Positions 1-7,928 of a DNA stretch of 64,000 nt are shown here, piece after piece; position 1 is the stretch's first letter; each line of letters opens with the position of its first letter. Under the pieces are notes generated by a model that was not told the DNA's origin, ran no database searches, and worked only from the letters and a program-made list of their open reading frames with translations. The DNA is from Winogradskyella costae. Lineage in GTDB: Bacteria > Bacteroidota > Bacteroidia > Flavobacteriales > Flavobacteriaceae. The position numbers were made by a program, and so were the translations under genes. The DNA is taken from contig NZ_JABFDK010000002.1 in the NCBI RefSeq assembly GCF_013403865.1, positions 248,001 to 312,000 on the forward strand, in the 5' to 3' direction.

Positions 1-822
1 TTCAAAATTAAAAATATTATTATTTGCCGTCCAGCCATGTTCGTCATCACCAATTAATTTACGAGTCGGATCGGCAGATAGTGTAGTTTTTCCTGTTCCA
101 GACAATCCGAAGAAAATAGCAGTATCACCATCTTCGCCAACATTTGCAGAACAATGCATAGGTAAAACGTCTTTTTCAACAGGAAGAATGAAGTTTAAAG
201 AAGAGAAAATCCCTTTTTTAATTTCACCAGTATAAGCAGAACCGCCAATTAAAGCAATTTTTTTAGTGAAATTTAAAATTGAAAAGTTTCCTTGACGTAA
301 GCCAACTGCTTTTGGATCTGGCGCTTCATAACCTGGTGCGCAAAGTACTAGCCACTCTTCTTTAAAATTTTCTAGTTCGGATTCGTCAGATCTTAAGAAC
401 ATATTATATGTAAACATGTTAGACCAAGGGTATTCTGTAACTGTTCTTACATTTGTTTTATATTCTGGATCAGCACATACGTAAGCGTCTCTAACATAAA
501 TCTCTTTGCCGCTTAAATAGTTTGTGATTTCAGATTGAAGTTTATCGAAATTATCTGGTGAAATTGCTTTATTAGTTTTTCCCCACCAAACTTTATTTTG
601 CGTATAATCATCTTTTACTATAAAACGATCTTGAGGAGAACGACCCGTAAACTTGCCTGTGTTAATAGCTAAAGTTCCATTAGCGGTTTCTTTGCCCATT
701 CCTTTTTCAATAGTAATAGCTTGTAATTTTTCTGGTGATAAGTTCCAATGTGTATTGGTGTCTTTCAATCCATACGTTGTAAGGTCTCTCGTTTTCATAA
801 TCGGTTGTTTTAAGGTTTCCAT
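1..822 (-). CDS. pckA: Phosphoenolpyruvate carboxykinase (ATP), N-terminal part, cut by window edge
   Basis: Cytosolic enzyme that converts oxaloacetate and ATP to phosphoenolpyruvate, CO2 and ADP, the entry step of gluconeogenesis. The 274 codons present match the N-terminal half of the ATP-dependent family (usually about 530 residues). Visible motifs are NTGKFTGRSPQDRF near residue 55, the kinase-1a P-loop GLSGTGKTTLS near 245 and DPTRKLIGDDEHGW near 257. The frame is open to base 1, so the rest lies outside the window. Start chosen at 822 (METLKQPIMKTRDL); an ATG at 798 (MKTRDLTTYG) is equally possible, and neither has a clear ribosome binding site. It lies 33 bases downstream of the SLC13-type permease on the same strand, so the two may be co-transcribed. 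Family assignment is near certain. Confidence 0.97.
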   Translation of the reverse strand, partial: METLKQPIMKTRDLTTYGLKDTNTHWNLSPEKLQAITIEKGMGKETANGTLAINTGKFTGRSPQDRFIVKDDYTQNKVWWGKTNKAISPDNFDKLQSEITNYLSGKEIYVRDAYVCADPEYKTNVRTVTEYPWSNMFTYNMFLRSDESELENFKEEWLVLCAPGYEAPDPKAVGLRQGNFSILNFTKKIALIGGSAYTGEIKKGIFSSLNFILPVEKDVLPMHCSANVGEDGDTAIFFGLSGTGKTTLSADPTRKLIGDDEHGWTANNNIFNFE

Positions 823-855
823 GAGTTCATAATTTTTGCAATTCGACTTTCGATT

Positions 856-2694
856 TTAAAATGGCCATATGAATGGCACTAATAATAATGATGTGATTAG
901 GAAGAGTAGAAGCAATGGTGCTCCTACTTTTAAGTAATCCATAAATTTATAACCACCTGCCGTCATTACCATGGCATTGGTTGTAGTTCCTACGGGTGTT
1001 AAAAATGCGGTTGAAGCACTAATGGCTACAACAATCATAAATGGTGCAGCAGAAATATTAAGTGTGTTTGCTGCAATAATTACAATTGGTGCCATTAATA
1101 CAGCCGTGGCTGAGTTATTAATAACCTGGCTAAACGTTGTAGTAAGTAAAAAAACACCTCCTAACAGCACCACAGGATGAAAGCTTCCTAAAGAGTCTAC
1201 TAAGCCATTTGCAATTAATTCTGCGGTACCTGTTTTTTGTAATGCAATTCCCATAGGTATCATAGCTGCAATCATTACAACACTTATCCAGCTAATGCCC
1301 TTATAAGCTTTTATCATCGGTACACAGCCTGTAATCATTATGATACCTGCAGATAGTAAAGCAGCAACAGCTCCTGGTACGATTTTAAAAACTAACAGTA
1401 TAATCATTAAAATGAGAGACGCTAGTGCTATATAAGATTTAATCGTAAGATTTGTAACTGTTTTAGCCATACCTTCTGGACTACCGCAGATTACTAAATG
1501 TTCATATTGATTTTTTAATTCGTCTATAGCACTCCATTGCCCTCTAATTAAAAATGCATCTCCGGATTTAACAACTGTTTCGCGTTCTGTTAAGGGTTTT
1601 CCGTTTCTTGAGGTGGCCATTAATTGTACATTATAACGTTCAAAAAAGTGACTAGAGGTTATGTTTTTACCTACAAGCGCCGATTGTGGTGTAACTAAAA
1701 CTTCAGTCATACCAACTTCTTGGTTAATGAGGTTATGTTTCAACTCATCTTCAATAGAATCTAGGGGTAGTAAGCCTAACCTTAGATTAATCATTAAAGC
1801 ATTTATTGCTTCTGTAGATCCTTTAACCGTAATAATATCATGATATAAGAACCCTGTATCATCAGTTGGAAGTTCAATAAATGGATCGTGGCCTTTTAAA
1901 AGACTAGGATGACGTCTTTTTATACGTAGAATTGTAACGGCATAATCTTTTTCAAAATTCCAATCGCCTAATTTTGTGTTTAGCAATGGAGATACTGATC
2001 GTACTCTTAACCTATAATAGTCGCCATCTACTTTATAGGCTTCTATCCATTGGTGGAGCGTAGTGTTAATATTTACGGGTTTATTGTTGGTTTTGTTACT
2101 TGGTAAAAGACGGTAACCTATAAATTTGAAATAGAGTAGTGCTAATAACAATAGGGGTAAACCTATAAGTCCAAATTCGAAGAAAGAAAACCCTTCTAAA
2201 CCACTATCTATCATGGTGTTGTTTACAATGATATTTGGTGGTGTGCCGGTTAGAGTTAACAGACCACCTGTATTAGAACCGAATGCTACTGGCATTAGCA
2301 ACTTAGATGGTAAGGTCCCAATACTCCAAGCAGAAGCTATTGTAACAGGCATTAAAGTAGCTACAGTGCCTGTATTACTTACTACACCAGAAAGTAGTCC
2401 AGAGCCCAATGTTGTAATTAATAAAAGCTTCATTTTGCTTTTACCTGCCATTTTTATAAACTTTTCACCAGCTAAAGCGGTCCAACCCGTTTGCGATAAA
2501 CCTTCACCTATTATAAATAAGGCTGCAATCATTATTACTGTTGGATTGCTAAATCCGCTTAATGTTTCTGTTAAGTCTAATATTCCAAAAATAAATAAAC
2601 TTAACATGGAAATAAGCGCAATAATATCTGGTGTGAACTTTCCCCAAATGAATAAGGAAATCGTGATAATTAAAATAGCTAACATTAAGGTCAT
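856..2694 (-). CDS. SLC13/DASS-type permease with two RCK_C (TrkA-C) domains
   Basis: Inner-membrane permease of 612 residues. Family members carry dicarboxylates, citrate or sulfate with sodium; the substrate here cannot be read from sequence. Two hydrophobic halves (about residues 1-200 and 420-612) flank a soluble loop of about 220 residues with two TrkA-C-like modules (about 225-305 and 315-400, for example VEMTEVL-type strand starts and GDAFLIRG). This arrangement is typical of bacterial SLC13 proteins annotated near sulfate/citrate carriers. Typical family motifs include SNTGTVATLMPV near 105, TGTPPNIIVNN near 148 and the C-terminal repeat INNSATAVLMAPI followed by TPVGTTTNAMV. pckA follows 33 bases downstream; a C4-dicarboxylate role would fit that neighbour but is only an inference. 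A GAAA-capped inverted repeat (2750-2765) lies 56 bases upstream of the start. Confidence 0.88.
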   Translation of the reverse strand: MTLMLAILIITISLFIWGKFTPDIIALISMLSLFIFGILDLTETLSGFSNPTVIMIAALFIIGEGLSQTGWTALAGEKFIKMAGKSKMKLLLITTLGSGLLSGVVSNTGTVATLMPVTIASAWSIGTLPSKLLMPVAFGSNTGGLLTLTGTPPNIIVNNTMIDSGLEGFSFFEFGLIGLPLLLLALLYFKFIGYRLLPSNKTNNKPVNINTTLHQWIEAYKVDGDYYRLRVRSVSPLLNTKLGDWNFEKDYAVTILRIKRRHPSLLKGHDPFIELPTDDTGFLYHDIITVKGSTEAINALMINLRLGLLPLDSIEDELKHNLINQEVGMTEVLVTPQSALVGKNITSSHFFERYNVQLMATSRNGKPLTERETVVKSGDAFLIRGQWSAIDELKNQYEHLVICGSPEGMAKTVTNLTIKSYIALASLILMIILLVFKIVPGAVAALLSAGIIMITGCVPMIKAYKGISWISVVMIAAMIPMGIALQKTGTAELIANGLVDSLGSFHPVVLLGGVFLLTTTFSQVINNSATAVLMAPIVIIAANTLNISAAPFMIVVAISASTAFLTPVGTTTNAMVMTAGGYKFMDYLKVGAPLLLLFLITSLLLVPFIWPF

Positions 2695-3000
2695 AAGGAT
2701 GTTGTCTTTTAATAATAGTGTAAAGGTAGAGTCAATGTAAGGTAATATTTATGACGAAAGTCATACTTTAGAAGTATTGCGAATTTTTCAATTTTGACTA
2801 CTGAAAATTGAGATAACTAAGGATTTCTTTAATCGAAACCGTTTGCGAACTAAAAAGTAAGCGATTATCTGCCTTCTTTTTAATATTTTTGACACATAAG
2901 AAATGACAAATAAGAGGTTAAACGCCTAATTATTTAAATTTAATTTGATAAAAAAAAGGGTATTAGATATTCTGTCTTACCTTAAGTAAATAATAATCAT
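2695..3000. other. Divergent intergenic region between the SLC13 permease and bshB1
   Basis: No gene seen. It must hold promoters for both divergent genes. Visible structure: an inverted repeat TATGAC-GAAA-GTCATA at 2750-2765 (hairpin or operator) and an imperfect palindrome TCGAAACCGTTTGCGA at 2833-2848 that faintly resembles LacI-family operators. A degenerate -7-like TTAATTTG lies at 2940-2947 ahead of bshB1. No riboswitch recognised. Confidence 0.5.
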
Positions 3001-3729
3001 ATGCAATTAAAACTAGATATACTAGCAATCGGAGCGCATCCCGATGATATAGAATTGAGTTGTGGTGCAACCTTAGCAAAAGAAGTGTCTAAGGGCAAAA
3101 AAGTAGGAATTATAGATTTAACGCGAGGAGAGTTAGGTACCAGAGGTACTGCAGAAACCAGAGATGAAGAAGCTTTTAATGCAGCAAAGATACTTGGTGT
3201 ACAGTCTAGAATTAATATGCGCTTTGCAGATGGCTTTTTTAAAAATGATAAAGCGCATCAGTTAGAACTGATTAAAATGATTAGGTATTACAAACCAGAG
3301 ATTGTTATTTGTAATGCTATTGATGATAGACACATTGACCATCCTAAAGGAAGCCAATTGGTTAGTGATGCTTGTTTTTTGAGTGGATTGAAAAAGATTG
3401 AAACCATTTATAAGGATGAAAAGGAGCTCCAAGAGGCTTGGAGACCAAAAGCAGTATATCATTATATACAATGGAAAGATATAGAGCCAGATGTCGTTGT
3501 TGATGTCACTGGTTTTATGGAGAAAAAGCTGGCATCTGTATTAGCATATAAGACGCAATTCTTTGATCCTAATAGTAAAGAACCTGAAACTCCGATATCT
3601 AGTAAGAATTTTACAGATAGTGTAGATTATAGGGCAAGAAATTTAGGACGTTTAATTGGTGTGGAACATGCTGAAGGCTATACAGTTGAGCGAAACGTTG
3701 CTGTAGAATCGTTATTTGATTTAAAATAA
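3001..3729 (+). CDS. bshB1: Bacillithiol biosynthesis N-acetylglucosaminyl-malate deacetylase BshB1
   Basis: Zinc-dependent deacetylase of the PIG-L/LmbE family that removes the acetyl group from GlcNAc-malate, the second step of bacillithiol (low-molecular-weight thiol) synthesis. At 242 residues it has the usual length. The zinc motif AHPDD is at residues 13-17, the third ligand motif is in the stretch DRHIDHPKG near 108-116, and the family block DLTRGELGTRGTAETRDEEA is near 39-58. The late motif IGVEHAEGYTVER near 219 is characteristic of BshB1 rather than of general LmbE proteins. It is monocistronic here, with tRNA-His starting 60 bases downstream. The bshA and bshC genes are not in the window. 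Confidence 0.95.
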   Translation: MQLKLDILAIGAHPDDIELSCGATLAKEVSKGKKVGIIDLTRGELGTRGTAETRDEEAFNAAKILGVQSRINMRFADGFFKNDKAHQLELIKMIRYYKPEIVICNAIDDRHIDHPKGSQLVSDACFLSGLKKIETIYKDEKELQEAWRPKAVYHYIQWKDIEPDVVVDVTGFMEKKLASVLAYKTQFFDPNSKEPETPISSKNFTDSVDYRARNLGRLIGVEHAEGYTVERNVAVESLFDLK

Positions 3730-3741
3730 ATTCAAAAACTA

Positions 3742-3772
3742 TTTGCAAGAGATAACAATTCAATTATCTTTG
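3742..3772 (+). promoter_or_regulatory. Bacteroidota-type promoter of tRNA-His
   Basis: A -33 element TTTG at 3742-3745 is followed by 19 bases and the exact -7 element TATCTTTG at 3765-3772, matching the Bacteroidota sigma-ABfr consensus TTTG-N19-21-TAnnTTTG. The mature tRNA begins 18 bases further on. Confidence 0.85.
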
Positions 3773-3789
3773 CAATCCAATTTAAAATG

Positions 3790-3863
3790 GTGGTTGTAGC
3801 TCAGCTGGTTAGAGCGTCGGTTTGTGGTACCGAAAGTCGCCGGTTCGAACCCGGTCTTCCACC
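3790..3863 (+). tRNA. tRNA-His (anticodon GTG)
   Basis: Cloverleaf read directly: D arm GCTC/GAGC, anticodon stem TCGGT/ACCGA with loop TTGTGGT (anticodon GTG), T arm GCCGG-TTCGAAC-CCGGT. The acceptor stem GTGGTTG/CTTCCAC contains two adjacent U-U mismatches, which I recall from other Bacteroidota histidine tRNAs. The base before position 1 is G (3789), and it can pair with C at 3863 as the histidine identity pair G-1:C73. With that register the 3' CCA is not encoded and must be added after transcription. Confidence 0.95.
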
Positions 3864-3871
3864 CAGAATGC

Positions 3872-3901
3872 AAAGCTTCTCTGAAAAGAGGAGCTTTTTT
3901 T
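3872..3901 (+). terminator. Rho-independent terminator of tRNA-His
   Basis: An 11-bp stem (3872-3882 with 3887-3897, one G-U pair) closed by a GAAA tetraloop and followed by a run of T to 3901. It sits 8 bases after the tRNA. Confidence 0.9.
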
Positions 3902-4034
3902 GTATATATAATTCTGCATTACGTAATTAGAGCGTGAGGTTTATACTGAAAAGAAACTATATACCCCAATTATAGCATTCAATAGTGGCTAGATTTTAGT
4001 ATTTAATAAGGCACTTTCTAGGCGGAATCACATA

Positions 4035-4068
4035 AAAAAGGCCTCTCAAATTAATGAGAGACCTTTTT
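4035..4068 (-). terminator. Terminator of the 526-residue M28 peptidase gene
   Basis: A 14-bp stem (4035-4048 with 4055-4068, one mismatch) around a 6-base loop, with T-runs readable on both strands. It lies 24 bases after the stop codon at 4092 on the minus strand and would also stop read-through from the tRNA side. Confidence 0.8.
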
Positions 4069-4091
4069 ATATGCTTTGTTTTATGCACTAT

Positions 4092-5672
4092 TTATTCAGT
4101 AGCCTTATCAACAATAATACGTTCGTCTCTATTTGCGACCTCCCATGCGGTATAAAAAACCAATCGTGTTCTCTTTTCTAATAGATCGTATTCTATTTTA
4201 TCTGCTGTATCTGATGGTCTATGATAGTCATCATGTGTGCCGTTAAAATAAAATATTACGGGAACATTGTTTTTTGCAAAATTGTAATGATCAGATCTAT
4301 AATAATAACGGTTCGGGTCATTTTCGTCATTAAACGTATAATCTAATTCCATATTTATATATTTCGCATTTGCTTCTTCTGAAATATTATGTAAGTCCGT
4401 ACTTAATTTATCACTCCCAATTAGATAAACATAATTTCTTGTCCCTGTTTCATGTTTAGCGTCAACTCTACCAATCATATCAATATTTAAGTCAGCAACC
4501 GTATTTTCTAATGGAAATATAGGGTCATTATCTGTATAATGCCTTGATCCCAATAAACCTTTTTCTTCAGCTGTAACATGTAAAAATAATATAGAACGCT
4601 TTGGGCCATGGCCCGCTTTTTCGGCCATTTTAAATGCTTGTGCAATTTCTAAAATGGCTACAGTACCAGATCCATCGTCGTCTGCTCCATTATAAATCTC
4701 ACCGTTTTTTACACCTTCGTGGTCTAAATGTGCTGATATAACTAAGATTTCATCTGGCTTTTCAGAACCTTTAATAAAGGCTACCACATTTTCAGAAATA
4801 ATAGACTCAGACTTATTTTCGATTTTCAAATTAATATCAGCTTCAAGGACTCTAGCGATAGAATCTTCAGAAATAGAAGGATAAAGCGTTTTTCCTAAAT
4901 TGTCATTGATCATTAACATTACAATTCCGTTGTCATTACTTTTTAATGACAGGCGACCAGCAATTCCAGATTCTGACTGACGTTTATAGAAGCCTGAATA
5001 TCTCGCAAACGAATCATTATCCATAAATATAATTCCTTTGGCTCCATTTTCTACGGCGGCTTTTCTTTTGCTAGATATAGATTGGCGTCCGTTAGTCCAT
5101 TTTGAATTATCTGTAGTACCAGAAATAACAAAATTGCCTTCAGCATCTTTAGGTTCTCCTGATTTTGCTAGAACAAACTTTCCCTTAACATCTATATTTT
5201 TATAATTCGAATACTTCTCATCATCAATACCGTAACCAACATAAACGATATGGTCTACAGACAAGTCGACATCATTAGAAACCGTTAAAACAATTTGATC
5301 TTCGAAGCTTTTAAATGTTTTTCCGTTAACGGTTAATTTTGCTTCAGCAACTTGTTGTTTTTCTAATGGAACTTCTTGGAAATAGTCATCTTCACCTAAT
5401 GGAGAAGGGATGCTCATAGCGATATACTTTTGTTTTAAATACTCTACGGCCATTTTTTGTCCTTTTTCACCTGTATCTCTTCCTTCAAATTCATCGGAAG
5501 CATACTTGTATAGCATTGTTTTTAGTTCGTCAGAAGTAATTGTAGAAGCATATTCTGTTGGATCAAGTTTTTTAGATTGATTAGATTGTTCTGTGTTTAC
5601 ACTCGTTTTAGAGGATGTGCCACAACTAGATAGTATTGCTAAAGCAATACCCAAGAGTAGAGTTTTTTTCAT
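4092..5672 (-). CDS. M28-family zinc aminopeptidase lipoprotein with PA-type insert
   Basis: Exported metallo-aminopeptidase of 526 residues, anchored as a lipoprotein: lipobox LSSC at about residues 14-17. Residues 50-110 are a helical pro-like region shared with the neighbouring paralogue. About 110-280 resembles a protease-associated (PA) domain. The M28 catalytic domain follows with all five metal or catalytic positions visible: HLDHEG near 319, the Asp in GADDDGSG near 331, EE in TAEEKGLLGS near 369, Asp in NIDMIGR near 399, and His in GTHDDYHRPSDT near 484. Family members trim N-terminal residues from peptides in the periplasm or at the cell surface; the exact specificity is unknown. 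A second M28 gene lies 138 bases upstream on the same strand. Confidence 0.92.
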   Translation of the reverse strand: MKKTLLLGIALAILSSCGTSSKTSVNTEQSNQSKKLDPTEYASTITSDELKTMLYKYASDEFEGRDTGEKGQKMAVEYLKQKYIAMSIPSPLGEDDYFQEVPLEKQQVAEAKLTVNGKTFKSFEDQIVLTVSNDVDLSVDHIVYVGYGIDDEKYSNYKNIDVKGKFVLAKSGEPKDAEGNFVISGTTDNSKWTNGRQSISSKRKAAVENGAKGIIFMDNDSFARYSGFYKRQSESGIAGRLSLKSNDNGIVMLMINDNLGKTLYPSISEDSIARVLEADINLKIENKSESIISENVVAFIKGSEKPDEILVISAHLDHEGVKNGEIYNGADDDGSGTVAILEIAQAFKMAEKAGHGPKRSILFLHVTAEEKGLLGSRHYTDNDPIFPLENTVADLNIDMIGRVDAKHETGTRNYVYLIGSDKLSTDLHNISEEANAKYINMELDYTFNDENDPNRYYYRSDHYNFAKNNVPVIFYFNGTHDDYHRPSDTADKIEYDLLEKRTRLVFYTAWEVANRDERIIVDKATE

Positions 5673-5810
5673 TCAAAGAAAATAATTAGGTAGTTAGTTA
5701 GTATAGATTAAAGCTGTTATAAGGCTCATCTATAAGTCAAATTAGTTCTAAAATTACGAAAATTGGAAAGGGTTTTTTACTGGTTTAATCTCTTTTAACA
5801 AACTTTAACA

Positions 5811-6842
5811 TCAGATAATTTCTTTCTTAAGTCGTGTTTTAGAGTTGGCCAAATACCAAGCAGTGGCAAAGATTAACTTTGTGCGTTTCTCTAATAACGG
5901 ATAGTTAATTTTATCTTCTGTATCAGTTGGTTTGGTATAATCTTCGTGCTCACCATTAAAAAAGAAAATGACAGGTACACCTTTTAAGGCAAAGTTATAA
6001 TGATCCGAGCGATAGTAATATTGATTGGGGTCATTATCTGCATTATATTTATAATCTAGATTAAGATTGATGAATGTAGAATTGGCTTCCTCTGTAATAT
6101 AATGGAGCTCAGAACTCATCCTATTTGAACCAATAACATAAATATAGTTTTCGTCGTCTTTGTGCCTATTGTCTACACGACCTATCATATCCATATTTAA
6201 GGTAGCAACAGCATTTTCTAAAGGGAATACAGGATTTTCAGAATAAAATTTAGAACCATATAGGCCCACTTCTTCGGCTGTTACATGCAGAAAAACAATA
6301 CTTCGTTTAGGGCGATAGCCATCTGTAGTGGCTTGACTAAAAGCTTCAGCAATTTCTAAGAGGGCAGCAGTGCCCGAGCCATTGTCATCTGCACCATTAT
6401 AAATTTCACCATCAATTACACCTTCATGATCAGAATGTGCGGTAATATATAAGTATTCTTCAGGAAATTCAGCTCCTTCAATATATGCTATGATATTTTG
6501 CGAGGCGTTGAGATCATTTGGTAGAATAGTTTTAGGTACTTTTTGATAGTAATCTGGGACTAATTCCGGAGCATTGATCTCTCTATTTTTGTACTGATCT
6601 CTGATATAATCACACACTAGATTATGCCCTTCTTCACCAGTCATTCTACCGTTATACTTATCTGAAGCGACTTCAATTAAATGTATTTTTAATTCTTCAG
6701 AAGTAATGGTCTTTAAATATTCTTCGACAACACTTTTATCATTAAATGAGATGCTGTTTTTTAAGTTGCTAATTTTCTCACTATGTCTAATTGTGGCACA
6801 AGAACCAACAAAAAGGAGTACAGAAGCAATAAATACTTTCAT
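5811..6842 (-). CDS. M28-family zinc aminopeptidase lipoprotein, short paralogue without PA domain
   Basis: Exported peptidase of 343 residues with lipobox FVGSC at about residues 11-15. It keeps the helical N-terminal segment (YLKTITSEELK) and the full catalytic set of its neighbour: HSDHEG, GADDNGSG, TAEEVGLYGS, NMDMIGR and GEHEDYTKPTDT. It lacks the roughly 170-residue PA-type insert. Identity to the neighbour across the catalytic half is high by eye (for example RYYYRSDHYNF against QYYYRSDHYNF), pointing to tandem duplication followed by loss or gain of the insert. I start it at the ATG at 6842; the longer frame begins with TTG at 6863, which lies inside a promoter -7 element and adds only seven residues ahead of a normal signal peptide. 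Confidence 0.9.
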   Translation of the reverse strand: MKVFIASVLLFVGSCATIRHSEKISNLKNSISFNDKSVVEEYLKTITSEELKIHLIEVASDKYNGRMTGEEGHNLVCDYIRDQYKNREINAPELVPDYYQKVPKTILPNDLNASQNIIAYIEGAEFPEEYLYITAHSDHEGVIDGEIYNGADDNGSGTAALLEIAEAFSQATTDGYRPKRSIVFLHVTAEEVGLYGSKFYSENPVFPLENAVATLNMDMIGRVDNRHKDDENYIYVIGSNRMSSELHYITEEANSTFINLNLDYKYNADNDPNQYYYRSDHYNFALKGVPVIFFFNGEHEDYTKPTDTEDKINYPLLEKRTKLIFATAWYLANSKTRLKKEII

Positions 6843-6860
6843 GTAACTATTTGATTTAGG

Positions 6861-6868
6861 CAAAAATA
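6861..6868 (-). promoter_or_regulatory. -7 promoter element of the short M28 gene
   Basis: Exact TAnnTTTG match (TATTTTTG on the minus strand) 18 bases before the chosen ATG. No TTTG is seen at the -33 position, so the promoter may be weak or activated. It would give a very short leader. Confidence 0.4.
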
Positions 6869-6920
6869 AGATAAATAGATTTAAAATTTTCCTAGAATTA
6901 GTGAGAAATTTAAGAAAAGT

Positions 6921-7256
6921 TTACTCTATTGGTCTGTCGTCTAGAAGTTCCATGGGTTTACTACTATCTTCTTCCTCGTTTTCGCTTCTGTGTTCTATAG
7001 CTTCTTCTTCTTCTTCTTCTATGCTATTATAAACTCCTTTGTAAATAGTAAGTCCTATCGACATAATTACTAAGAGAAATATATATTGAATGGGTTTGGG
7101 TTTGACTTGTTCTTTTTTGGAAATAAATACTAAGGCCAATCCAGTAATAAAAGCAATAATTATAGGGACCATGGCAAAGTTTGAATAAGGGGATGCCGAT
7201 AATGTAACTGCAACGATAGCTGCGATAAGTCCAAGTATGATAACTGATTTTTTCAT
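6921..7256 (-). CDS. Small membrane protein with acidic C-terminal tail, function unknown
   Basis: Protein of 111 residues that I do not recognise. Three hydrophobic segments are visible (about residues 4-22, 28-46 and 56-72), the last two separated by a basic loop KKEQVKPKPIQ. A soluble tail of about 38 residues follows, with a run of Glu (EEEEEEA near 79-85) and EEEDSS. The Glu run is encoded by repeated TTC on the plus strand, a possible slippage tract. It is expressed alone or ahead of the short M28 gene, whose start lies 78 bases downstream of this stop. The start at ATG 7256 gives a plausible first membrane segment. No enzymatic motif is seen. Confidence 0.65.
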   Translation of the reverse strand: MKKSVIILGLIAAIVAVTLSASPYSNFAMVPIIIAFITGLALVFISKKEQVKPKPIQYIFLLVIMSIGLTIYKGVYNSIEEEEEEAIEHRSENEEEDSSKPMELLDDRPIE

Positions 7257-7439
7257 TTCTACTAGATTTTAAAGTTTTAAAGTTAGAGTAATTCGGTAAA
7301 TAAGCAATTGAGATTTTATTAAAAGATAATTATAATAAACATTTATGATGCCGAAATAGGATTACTTGCTAAAAAATGAAATAAAATATATATTGTAAAT
7401 CAGTCAATTAAAATTTTTTTTAAAAACAATGCAAAAATC

Positions 7440-7471
7440 TTTGTCTAGAACGAAAAAGCATATTATATTTG
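7440..7471 (+). promoter_or_regulatory. Bacteroidota-type promoter of tRNA-Ser
   Basis: TTTG at 7440-7443, 20-base spacer, exact TATATTTG at 7464-7471. The mature tRNA starts 12 bases later. Both sequence and spacing match the lineage consensus. Confidence 0.85.
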
Positions 7472-7482
7472 CACCCGCTAAC

Positions 7483-7567
7483 GGAGAGTTGGCAGAGTGG
7501 TCGAATGCGGCAGTCTTGAAAACTGTTGAGGGTCACACCTCCAGGGGTTCGAATCCCTTACTCTCCG
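7483..7567 (+). tRNA. tRNA-Ser (anticodon TGA)
   Basis: Acceptor stem GGAGAGT/ACTCTCC is perfectly paired; anticodon loop CTTGAAA gives TGA; a long variable arm (GTTGAGGGTCACACCTCC region) and T arm GGGG-TTCGAAT-CCCTT complete a class II tRNA. Discriminator G at 7567; CCA is not encoded. An open frame across this gene (7429-7617) is an artefact. Confidence 0.96.
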
Positions 7568-7575
7568 CAGAAAGA

Positions 7576-7605
7576 AAACCTATAACGAAAGTTATAGGTT
7601 TTTTT
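7576..7605 (+). terminator. Rho-independent terminator of tRNA-Ser
   Basis: Perfect 11-bp stem (7576-7586 with 7591-7601), GAAA tetraloop, T-run to 7605. Confidence 0.92.
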
Positions 7606-7802
7606 AGTTTAGGATAGTTTCCATTGGTCACTTTTATTAGTTGCTTTTTTAACTGAAAAATCATATTGAACTTGATGTGAATTTAGCTAAAAAGGCTAAA
7701 CAATAAAACACTTCTCACTTATTCTCTTATATTTTGTTGTAATCTTTTTATTGTATATAAGTCGCTATTTTTGAGTGATTTAGTTTTGTTTTGGCTGTTT
7801 CA

Positions 7803-7859
7803 AATTTCCGTAAATACCAAATATAGAATCTTTTTTAGCGCACGTTCTTATTATATATT
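7803..7859 (+). promoter_or_regulatory. Shared two-block upstream element, copy 1 (before the type A T9SS protein)
   Basis: Block 1 AATTTCCGTAAATACCAAAT begins at 7803 and block 2 TTCTTATTATATATT begins at 7845. The same two blocks, with the same 42-base offset, occur at 14090 in front of the SprB-like adhesin. It is probably a promoter with a regulator site; no consensus -7 element is visible nearby. The rest of the 7606-7928 gap holds nothing I recognise. Confidence 0.6.
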
Positions 7860-7928
7860 AGAGCTCAGAAGAGTTGTATTCCCATAGAATATAATCAATA
7901 CTAACTAATTATTTAAATCCTAAAACGA

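Noticed and set aside
6843-6863. TTG start extending the short M28 protein by seven residues
   Set aside because: The TTG lies within an exact TAnnTTTG promoter element, and the internal ATG begins a standard lipoprotein signal.
7429-7617. 62-codon frame over tRNA-Ser
   Set aside because: It runs through a complete tRNA and its terminator; coding here is an artefact.
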